Source: Mytilisepta virgata (taxonomy: Eukaryota; Mollusca; Bivalvia; Mytilida; Mytilidae). From it: DNA of 64,000 bases. Under the pieces are notes generated by a model. It was not told the origin of the DNA, searched no databases, and saw nothing but the letters and a program-made list of their open reading frames with translations. Location: positions 37,801,979-37,865,978 of the forward strand of contig CM051519.1 of NCBI GenBank assembly GCA_028015205.1, written 5' to 3'. This document shows positions 55,641 through 64,000 of this stretch, in pieces; within the stretch, counting starts at the first letter, position 1, and the number at the start of each line of letters is the position of its first letter. The translations under genes were made by a program, and so were the position numbers.

Positions 55641-58123
55641 ATGCAACACTCTGTATTTGCAAAAATGGTGAAAATGTTGAGCTTTGTCATTTCTCTGTTG
55701 GCTTTTGTCTCTGTTGCTAGTTTTCAAGTGAATGATGTATGTGATAAAGAGTATGATCTGAGCTTTCAAGTAAAGGGATACCAATGTCAGTTCATGGGAA
55801 GTGGTGTTTATGTTGTGGAAGGAGCAGAAGTGAACTTTGTCCGATTTACTTCTATGGATAGTCGAAGTTATATTTATGTCAATACAAAGATAAACAATAT
55901 AATTATTGAGAGTGGAACAATCGACCAATGCAATAATATACTTTATGGCCAGGGGACAGTTGGCAAGGTCATTGTTAATGGGGAATTGTGTGTAAGTATT
56001 TATGGTCATCTCGACAATTTATAAGGTTTAAGACAATTATATAAGTCAATCACATGGGTAGGAGTGATGTGAAATATACTAACTACAATCGTTTCCAAAG
56101 TTAAAGGGGAAGAACTTGAAGTACCTTCAAACACAAAAATGGAAGATGTGGTTCATGAGACGGTCACCCACTTTAAAAAATTAAACAAAACTTCTACAGG
56201 TTGCATTATGATTAAGAAAGGATCAGGATCCAAGACCTCGAAAAATACAAAATGTGACAATATCCATGAAATAAAACAATTGATTTAATCTACTGAAACA
56301 ATGAAAAATGATTTGCAAGCAAACACAGCCACTGGACTATAGGTTTTGGATTTGCGACATCTCGTAAAGTATGTGGTTAGGTTAAACCTGTTAATGAGGG
56401 CTAGGCCCTCCCCCTAACATGGGATAGTGGTGTGACAAAACATGTGAGACAAATTAAAGAAATGGTCAGCATTACGTATAGGTCATAAATACCTCCAAGT
56501 AAATTCAAACTATTTATTAACAAAAAAATTATAATAAAATTAATATACTATTTACATTGTACAATCAAGATTGTCGATATTTGTGAACACGTGAAATTAT
56601 TGTCTCTTTAGACCACCCTTACATCATCATCATCACCCAGTCCTGATAGTACACAGAGTTCAATTTCACTCAGTTCATCCAGTTCATCAAGTTCACCTGC
56701 ACCCAGTTCATCCACACCCAGTTCATTCACACCCAGTTCATCCACACCAAGATCCACTATGACTCTGGTAAGTTCTGAAATAAAAATTTTATATCTAAGT
56801 CTAATACAGATTTTTTTTCAAATTCATACTAAAAACTAAAATCCGCATTATTAATCCTTTTTCAAAGATGTCAATTTGTTAAAAAAATTTAAAAAGAAAC
56901 TTAGCATTTTTAACGATATTATATTGACATGTTAAATATTTGTGCCTACATTTTGTATTGAATTAATTGATATTCACAAATATAATACATTTATTTATGA
57001 GAAAATAAGATATAAATGTAAGTTTAAATTAAACAATGAACAAAAATAATTACCTAGTTTACATATACAACTAAATCTTCAATGTTTGGACTAGCGTCCA
57101 TTATCTCTTCTTTAACAACTGGCTGTGCAGGAGCCTGGTCTCTTCCATCATCATCATCATCAATCCATGGCGGTTGTTGTAGGGTAATTTCTGCCAGTTT
57201 AGCCCTTTAAAAAAAGAAAATGATTTTTTACTATATGTTGTAGGAGAAAGAAGATAAGAGTACATACTGGATTGTTGGATTTGCTGTCTCCGTAGTAGGT
57301 GGGTAAAATTTTCTATACATGATTAATCATGTTAATCAAGAATATGGATAAAAAACAAAGCAAACCATTAGAATGGGGACTATACATAAAAACCTATGAT
57401 TATAAAAATATATTTTCTTGAAAAATAACATGTTGTATATACTGATTTAGCCTACAGTTTCAGTTGACAATATTAGATATCGGCAATGGAGGGAGATGTA
57501 GGGTTAATAAGAAAACTGGATAGACAATTTATCATTAGCAAACAGTAAAATGTGGACGTATATGTGCTTATGGTAGTTTACTTATTATTTAGGTTCTTTA
57601 GGATTTGCCAGTTGGCAAATCTGGAAATGTTTGAGAAGGAGACAGCGAATCAAACGTATGAAGATTAAGGCCCGTCGTTTGGCTTTCTCGGAAAGGAGGC
57701 GACTCCAGAAGGATATGGAAATGGTTGAACAATCTGTTTAAAAATTATGGCAGTTTTGCTCTAGTCCCATCTAACACAATTCAAAACATTTTAGGGTTTA
57801 ATACATTGAATTTTAAGATAGAATAATTTTTGACATATATTTTAGATTCTATTCAAGTCCTACTGGTTTTAATTCTGTCGGTGGTGACAATGGGCTATCA
57901 GTTTTATGATCAGCTGATAGTTGTGTTTCAAAGAAGACGACAAGTCCAAGTCCCGCCACAGATTAATCCACCTGCACAAGCACCCCCAGTCCAGCCAGTC
58001 CCACCACAGATTAATCCGCCTGCGCAAGCACCCCCAGTCCAGCCTGTGATAGTACAGCAGCCCGTGCTGCGACCACAAAGAAGAAAACAGCCGCCGCAAA
58101 GATATGGGGAATGGGCAATTTAA
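55641..58123 (+). CDS. Predicted type I membrane glycoprotein with alternative cytoplasmic tails
   Basis: Exons are 55641-55991 and 56612-56767 (phase 0), 57244-57298 (phase 0 in, 1 out), then either 57593-57741 or 57846-58123, both phase 1. Exon 1 gives a signal peptide (M-L-S-F-V-I-S-L-L-A-F-V) and a beta-rich ectodomain of about 95 residues with four Cys. Exon 2 is a Ser/Thr/Pro stalk (about 50 residues) suited to O-glycosylation. Exon 3 with exon 4a makes one transmembrane segment (Y-W-I-V-G-F-A-V-S-V-V-G-S-L-G-F) and an Arg/Lys-rich tail (236 residues in all). Exon 4b instead adds a second hydrophobic stretch and a Pro-rich tail with two V-P-P-Q-I-N-P-P-A-Q-A-P-P repeats (279 residues). 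Could be an attachment, envelope or decoy receptor protein. No family recognised. Confidence 0.6.
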
Positions 58124-58495
58124 ATGTAATCATGTAAAATCTTACCTTTTTTCAATAATTTCTTTGCACATGCAGTATATTAGATTATTATCACCACTGC
58201 TATCTCGACCATCCACCTTTTTTGCAAGAATTTTTACTCCCATGATGGTTTTTATATCCTTATAATATAAAACTTGTTCCCCTGCTTTTATGTTTAAATG
58301 CAGGAGCACATGATAAGTTGCCGCCAACTCTTTAGAAAAGTTAGTGTTATCTCGTAGTAAAGCAAGTACTTGTGCCATTTCCCACCTGGCCTGAGGCTCC
58401 ATGGTACATGACAGGCATGGAAGTTGACGGGGGTCAACTCGTTTAGCATTTGGTATCCGACTTATTTCGTAATTAATTCCATCGATTAACTCCAT
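57054..58495 (-). CDS. Acidic-tailed protein of unknown function, 2 exons, interleaved with the glycoprotein gene
   Basis: Exons are 58146-58495 and 57054-57204 (minus), phase 2, 166 residues from the ATG at 58495. A TTG further upstream is not needed. Exon 1 is a compact domain starting M-E-L-I-D-G-I-N-Y-E-I with C-L-S-C and a C-M-C near its end. Exon 2 begins with A-K-L-A-E-I-T-L and has five Asp in a row and V-V-K-E-E-I, a SUMO-acceptor consensus (hydrophobic-K-x-E). Exon 2 lies inside glycoprotein intron 2, and this gene's intron covers glycoprotein exons 3, 4a and 4b. The tail suggests a nuclear regulator (inference). Confidence 0.6.
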
Positions 58496-58570
58496 ATTGG
58501 TTTTCCTTTTCGTTATTAATTGATGTGATGCGCTGGAGATATTTAAATGGTAATAGTCTAATGACTTCAA

Positions 58571-61453
58571 TTCATTTCCATTTAAATAAGTAGGGGGTGG
58601 AGTCTTTCAGTTTACATACAAAATAAATTCTTTCTTATCCTTTTTTAGTTAAACTGTCTGTTTACATTGTAAAATGAATGGGGTGGAAAAAGAGGTGGAG
58701 ACTAATATGTTCCTCAGATTTTGTAGTCTGTTATATTTGGATTGAGATTTCGCAGTAATTTCAGCCATTAGAAATACTTTCCATTTAAATTGTGTTAGGT
58801 GGGACTCTTTAGAAATGTATTTTCAACATTATTCATTTTGTACCTCACAAATCTATATTGCTATTCAAAATTTGTAGTCTTGTATATTTGAAATACCATC
58901 CCCATTTACTTAGTTTCATTGTAAAATGTTATGTAGCTGTTCATCCAGTCAATTTTTGAGAGAATAATTACATGTAGCTGTTCTCTAGTCATTTTTTTTT
59001 CATTTTTGAGAACCTTGTGGGTACTACCATTTTCCTTTTAGCTTTGGTGATACATCTCAGGAAGTTGTTAATGTTTTCTGCTTTTTCATGAGATAAGTGG
59101 AGATTGTTTTTTGAATGTTTTTATATGGATATATATTTTTTGTAGTATATTTCATTATAAAAGAATCCCATCCAGTATTGAATGCTTTAGTCATGTTTTT
59201 ATAGAAATCCGCCCATTCATGTCCATTTTAAATAATTAGTGCTATTTAGAGTAGCATTTTTATAGTATACTTTTAACATTCGTCTTTTTTTCACTTTTTG
59301 GTTAGATTTTTTTCTGTCTATGAAGCTGCCATTTTCAAATTTATTATCTTTTTGAGGTTAAGTTTTTCTTATATTGATAAATGGCAATAAACATACAAGC
59401 ATTCCAAAATATTTTGAACTGTGACAAATAGTGTTTTACACCATATCATCTGACTGTTTTGAATGTTTTGTGTTTTTACATAAAGATGACTTATATGTTT
59501 TTTATGCTTTATTATGCAACATCAGTAAATATGTGTGATTTTTTATGAGTACCTCATTCAACTTTCACCTCTGTATTTCATTCATAAAAAGTTTCAGGAT
59601 GATTTCTTTCAATTATAATATCACATTCATAAAACTATAACTCTAAACCTAAGATCTTTCAACTTATAATTGTGCCTTAAAATGTTTTTAGCTCCAGGTT
59701 GTGTTGAATGATATTTTTTATAGCTATGCATTTTTCATTGTTATGATAAAATTGTTTAGTAGTTTTTATAGATATATTTTGTTTTGTGACAATCATCTGT
59801 AAATGCATCTGTGATTTTTTTTCACATATAATTCATTCGACTTTCACCTCTGTGTTTTATTTGGATTTTTGTTAAACATTCCAATGAGATTATATATGTT
59901 TTCCCAAAGAAAACCCTCATATTGCTTAAATTTTCATACTGTTTTCATTTAATGCTGATTTCGTACAACTTTTTACCTCCATCAAAAATATGTGTTCAAG
60001 TTTATGATATATATTAACTGTTGTTAAACCTGGTTGTGTTGAATGATATTTGTATATATGTACATTTTTCATTGTTATGATAAAATTGTTTAGTAGTTTT
60101 TATAGATATATTTTGTTTTGTGACAATCATCTGTAAATGCATCTGTGATTTTTTTTTCACATATACTTCATTCGACTTTCACCTCTGTGTTTTATTTGGA
60201 TTTTTGTTAAACATTCCAATGAGATTATATATGTTTTCCCAAAGAAAACCCTCATATTGCTTATATTTTCATACTGTTTTCATTTAATGCTGATTTCGTA
60301 CAACTTTTTACCTCCATCAAAAATATGTGTTCAAGTTTATGATATATATTAACTGTTGTTAAACCTGGTTGTGTTGAATGATATTTGTATATATGTACAT
60401 TTTTCATTGTTATGATAAAATTGTTTAGTAGTTTTTATAGATATATTTTGTTTTGTGACAATCATCTGTAAATGCATCTGTGATTTTTATACTAGTCTTT
60501 TTTTATATTATTCAATGTTTTGTTTAATATTTTTAGGTTTTATTTTTTTTTCTCTTTAATCATTCAACTTTCATCTCGGTTTCATTTTTCAACTTTTTAT
60601 GAAAAAGTTTCATTTATTTTTGGGTTTTTCTTGTAAACATACCAAAATAGTATTCCATAATATTCTACATTTTTATTAAAAGTCATGGTGCCTTGCATAT
60701 TTTGCAATTGTTACACTGTATTTTATAAGGTTGTGTTGAAGGATATTTTTAGTGTGTAGATATTTTTATTGTTATAATAAAATTGTTATTAAATAAACTG
60801 CTTTTTTGTTTCAAGCCAGTAATCTTTAGGGCTATCCAATAAGTGAAAACTTTGATTGAACAAGGATCGTGTCATTGAAAACACTTTCATACAAATTTGT
60901 CAATTATGATCAGTATCATTTAAATCTTGTTTAACATTTTGACCATTCAAACCCAGTGAAGATTCACTGAACTGATAATATCACAAAGGGTATGTTGAAA
61001 CCATTAGGAGAACAACTGAAATATGATTGTTTGAAAATATGTTTTCCAATGGTCATTTAGTCTCTATGATAAACAATTGCTGGATAAATACGAAGGACAT
61101 CTTGAAATTTGGGAAGCTTTATTTCAAATCACTAAGAAGGGAACTGATCCGGTGGTCATTCAGCTTCTAACAATTGTTGGATAAATAACAAGGACATCTT
61201 GAAATTAAGGAAGCTTTATTTCAAAGGGTATGTTGAAACCATTAGGAGAACAACTGAAATATGATTGTTTGAAAATATGTTTTCCAATGGTCATTCAGTC
61301 TCTATGATAAACAATTGCTGGATAAATACGAAGGACATCTTGAAATTTGGGAAGCTTTATTTCAAATCACTAAGAAGGGAACTGATCCGGTGGTCATTCA
61401 GCTTCTAACAATTGTTGGATAAATAACAAGGACATCTTGAAATTAAGGAAGCT
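58571..61453. repeat. Noncoding repeat field near the right end of the Polinton
   Basis: Two families are present. A 335-bp unit is tandemly repeated at 59697, 60032 and 60367 (last copy partial to about 60490), with diverged relatives near 59530 and 60726. It contains GGTTGTGTTGAATGATATTT and TCATTCGACTTTCACCTCTG. A 238-bp unit is duplicated at 60984-61221 and 61222-61459, nearly identical, and contains GGACATCTTGAAATT and CCGGTGGTCATTCAGCTTCT. No open frame of note. 58571-59500 is unique AT-rich sequence. Confidence 0.85.
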
Positions 61454-61960
61454 TTATTTCAAATTAGAAATCATGGCACTGGAAATAGACTTGTCGATGT
61501 GTGGCACCAGTCGCTTCAGATACTTCCATTGTCTTGTATTGAAGTATAGACCCTTTATTGTTGGGTGACCATTGATGACTAGTCTGAAGTCAATCCGTAC
61601 TTCTTTCTGGTACAAACACACGGTTACTCGATATTGCTGTGGAAGATCAAACTGTTGGATATAGTCACACAAACTATAATTATATTGTTGATCACTATCG
61701 TATGGCTTTGTAGTTAATTTAATACAGTCCGACACATTTTGTCTCGATTGACAAACATGTAAATTATTCGTTATGGCTAGAGTAGCACTCATTAAAGAAA
61801 GAAGGACTAAAACTCCTGTCATTTTTACAATGTCCAAGTGAAAATCATAATTCTGATACAGTGAACTCAAACTAGAGCCTAGTCTAGAGGTCCTAAATGT
61901 AATGCCTGTTACATTGTCTCTCTCGTTCATTGTCTCGTCAGAAGGAACCCTGGACATCAT
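61454..61960 (-). CDS. Possible second PC4-like protein with signal-like N-terminus
   Basis: 168 residues from the first ATG (61960), or 122 from an inner ATG (61822). The inner start gives a strongly hydrophobic M-T-G-V-L-V-L-L-S-L-M-S-A-T-L-A, like a cleavable signal peptide. The middle has three spaced Cys and N-glycosylation motifs (N-V-S, N-Y-S). The C-terminal 45 residues (V-R-I-D-F-R, G-L-Y-F-N-T-R-Q-W-K-Y-L-K-R-L-V-P-H-I-D) resemble the end of PC4 domains. Secretion and PC4 function conflict, so either the similarity or the signal is misleading. The stop lies in the end of the 238-bp duplication. Minus strand, last gene before the right TIR. Confidence 0.45.
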   Translation of the reverse strand: MMSRVPSDETMNERDNVTGITFRTSRLGSSLSSLYQNYDFHLDIVKMTGVLVLLSLMSATLAITNNLHVCQSRQNVSDCIKLTTKPYDSDQQYNYSLCDYIQQFDLPQQYRVTVCLYQKEVRIDFRLVINGHPTIKGLYFNTRQWKYLKRLVPHIDKSISSAMISNLK

Positions 61961-62310
61961 GTCTTAACAACTGAAAATTCGTTTATGATTGAGAAAAGAA
62001 AAACCACAAAATATATAATATTGACATTTCCACATAGTGTAGTGGCAGTAAACAATCTTAATAACAAACAATAACTGTTTCAAAACCTAAACCGCTGTAC
62101 AGAATAAGCAGACGTTTACAACCACCTTCCCCTATATTCTTATATCAAATCTTGTACGTGGAAGCTGTGGTCTGCTTACAATTTAGGTTTTGAAAAAATA
62201 AATTGCCTGACTTCGTAAGTGCTTCTATTTCGACTTAAAATCAATTTTTATTAACAAAATTTAAATGTCCACGTCACACATTCCGAATATTGTATTGCCA
62301 AATTCCTAAT

Positions 62311-62402
62311 TGACGTCATACATTCTTTAAATAGCTACATTCCTTAAATAGTATTGCTATATTGCTAAATTGCTGTCCTTGAATGCCTATAGTAAGACTA
62401 CT
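62311..62402 (-). repeat. Polinton right terminal inverted repeat
   Basis: Inverse match of 41335-41426 with one difference. TGACGTCA lies at 62311-62318. Beyond it a decayed second subterminal unit (62262-62310) can be aligned. Confidence 0.95.
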
Positions 62403-62408
62403 GTGGAA
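62403..62408. other. Target site duplication, right copy
   Basis: GTGGAA directly after the right TIR. Confidence 0.93.
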
Positions 62409-63974
62409 AATTATATCGTATAGAAATTATGTTTTGGCTATCGCCAAATCATAATTTCTTTTTAAGTTTGTGCAAGTGCGAAAATATTTTAACCGGAAGT
62501 CGCGCTGTATTTTTGATGGTTTCTGGGATAGATTTACAAATGCTACTTCCGGTTTGAAACTACAGTCTACTTGATATCTGGATTTGAGACCCATATTCTA
62601 CAATTAGTCGGGCTTCGCCCGATACTAGGGTGTGAGTATCCGTTCGGATATCATTTGTAGCTTATATAGTATGTAAAAAAAGCGTTTTAATAATGGTTTT
62701 TCTCTTCAATCTATTTTGTCTGGCAACCGAGTATTTCCTCCCTTAAATGTATACAGTTATACTTGCCCATCCACTGAAATAGTTTGTATTTATTTCAGTG
62801 CAAACTTAATATTCCTATACTTTTTATTTAAACATCGTAGGTAATTTTTATGCATCTCGAGGTTTTTCAAAAGTTACTGTCATGTCTAAATACAAACCTT
62901 TGAACGGAATTATAAACAATGAACAAGGTACATATATTGCTTAAATTCATTCTTAATAAAATTGATATCCGCAATTGCTCTTTTGGTTGTTTTCATGTCT
63001 AATGCGCGACATGAAAACCAAATTAAAACAAGTAGTAATTGCAAAGATCTAAGTTTAATTAGATCGATTTTTATTTGTTTTATTTTACTTTTAATTCTGT
63101 AGAAATAAACATACCAATTTTGATGCACAAAATGTGCAATGTTATAAACCATGGCTCTCCAGTGAAGCCTGAAGCCAGAAATTATGGAAATCAAAAAATA
63201 TCCCTCGTAATATTTTTATATTAGGACTAAATGCAAAATAGAAAACAACAAAAACGACCTTGAAACAGAGTCTGTATATTCCATTGTTAGTTTGCCATCT
63301 TTATCATGTATGGAAATTTCTTAACAGATTCTGTGACCACACAATGAAAGCTAGTGGAATGGAAATACGTTCCTGTACTTTTAAACTTGCACATGACATT
63401 TCTTTGATCATGTTAAAATCTGATATTAGTAAAAGTCAAAATATTTTTTGGCAAAATATATGAAATTTTTCATGACATTTATAAATCCTACGTTACAGCA
63501 TACATGTGTTTGACTATCTAACGTCAGGGTACCCAAATCGCCAGGTGTACCCAGATCTCCCACCCCCTTTTATTTTGTCACTGTAAAAACTGATAAAAAA
63601 TTTTCTTGTGCGGATTAAAGAAAAGTTTTCTGGCTTTAACAGACAGGAACGAATTTTGTGTACTGAAGTCTCGTTGGATCTATTCAATACCTGGGCGATT
63701 TGGGTTCACCTCCTAAATCACGGAACCACGAGACCTTTGAGCCGCTGCTGACAGAAAATCAATATGTATACACGCCAAAGGTATGTGTGGAAAACACGTG
63801 TGTAGTCTACTTGTTCAAAAATAAAAATCACCAATGTTCTTGTAACATTTTCTCCGCAATGGTCGGAAAACAACCTCTGAACTTGGCGAATTGGGTACCG
63901 AGTCCTTCAGTTTTACCTTATCATGTAATGTCTGTAAAAATTAAATGTATTATTTGAATTCCTTTTTTTTTCAG
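62409..63974. other. Right flank of the Polinton, no firm gene
   Basis: A hairpin at 62423-62458 (GAAATTATG-TTTTGGC against GCCAAATCATAATTTC) lies 15 bp from the insertion site. Short GC-rich hairpins (GGGCTTCGCCC) occur near 62610. A possible exon ending CCAAAG/GTATGTG at 63780 precedes the terminal exon by 194 bp, but its phase does not fit well. Confidence 0.4.
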
Positions 63975-64000
63975 AATTAGAAGTGAAATGTAAATTATGG
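63975..64000 (+). CDS. Start of an exon paralogous to the one at 286 (cut by the window end)
   Basis: A T-rich CAG acceptor is followed by a phase-1 exon reading E-L-E-V-K-C-K-L-W. The exon at 286 reads E-I-R-V-K-C-K-L-W after the same type of acceptor. This suggests tandem members of one gene family on either side of this window. Confidence 0.35.

Larger units (their letters stand above)
41335..62402 (+). mobile_element. Intact Maverick/Polinton (adintovirus-like) element, 21,068 bp
   Basis: The ends are AGTAGTCTTACTATAGG and its reverse complement, forming 92-bp terminal inverted repeats with one mismatch. Flanking GTGGAA on each side is an exact 6-bp target duplication, the Polinton hallmark. 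The interior encodes the full set: protein-primed PolB, retroviral-type integrase, major and probable minor capsid proteins, Ulp1/adenain protease and packaging ATPase, plus accessory genes. No stop or frameshift was found in the core genes. Size is typical of the group. Orientation is given as the direction of the integrase, capsid and PolB genes. Confidence 0.96.

Noticed and set aside
57846..58123. A separate gene for the Pro-rich membrane segment
   Set aside because: The frame has no ATG before the hydrophobic stretch, only a TTG, and begins at a good acceptor in the phase left by exon 3. An alternative last exon explains it better, though a nested gene is not excluded.

Overview
This window is animal nuclear DNA, most likely from a bivalve mollusc and possibly a mytilid. 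The evidence is AT-rich sequence, spliced genes with short canonical introns, a mollusc-type PL14 alginate lyase gene, a GH114 glycosidase gene, a tandem pair of Hes (bHLH-Orange-WRPW) genes, LINE, Helentron and Polinton elements, and many tandem-repeat and hairpin elements of the kind common in bivalves. The species is inference. All exon structures were read by eye from GT/AG signals, phase continuity and protein-family continuity.

Layout of 1-41.3 kb (host genes and repeats). The last exon of an unidentified gene lies at 286-398, and a look-alike exon starts at the very end of the window (63975). A degenerate LINE fragment follows (about 485-1385). A complete four-exon GH114 gene spans 1776-5984, with two of its introns filled by unrelated degenerate satellites. 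A minisatellite-cored repeat sits at 8630-9832. Two minus-strand four-exon Hes-family paralogues follow, at 10296-13116 and 20510-22553. They share exon lengths, phases and about 250 bp of promoter, and a 5'-truncated, frameshifted LINE lies between them. A two-exon secreted PL14 lyase gene is on the minus strand at 25097-27319. From 28.6 to 31.7 kb come degenerate telomere-like repeats, a broken zinc-finger-like gene, an AGC-rich minisatellite and a dense array of ETS/CRE/E2F/NRF1-like motifs. A decayed minus-strand Helentron (OTU, HUH Rep and PIF1-like helicase relics) fills 33.5-40.6 kb and is itself split by another repeat insertion.

Layout of 41.3-62.4 kb (the main feature). A 21,068-bp Maverick/Polinton (adintovirus-like) element is flanked by an exact 6-bp target duplication (GTGGAA at 41329-41334 and 62403-62408) and has 92-bp terminal inverted repeats. 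Every core reading frame looks intact: integrase with chromodomain, probable minor capsid protein, basic core-like protein, double jelly-roll major capsid protein, adenain/Ulp1-type protease, A32/FtsK-HerA-type packaging ATPase and a protein-primed family B DNA polymerase with one 201-bp intron. Several genes overlap by a few bases, like a virus morphogenesis cassette. Accessory genes include a single-BIR (IAP-like) protein, two small related helical proteins, two PC4-like proteins, Cys/His proteins and an interleaved pair of spliced genes on opposite strands. One of that pair encodes a predicted type I membrane protein with signal peptide, beta-rich ectodomain, Ser/Thr/Pro stalk, transmembrane segment and two possible alternative cytoplasmic tails. 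The other encodes an acidic protein.

How the genes work together. Within the element, the integrase and TIRs would handle insertion, PolB would copy the element, and capsid proteins, protease and ATPase would build and fill a particle. The BIR, PC4-like and membrane proteins would act at the host interface. The intact frames, matching TSD and near-identical TIRs point to a recent insertion that could still be expressed. The membrane-glycoprotein/antisense module is the best candidate here for an undescribed system.
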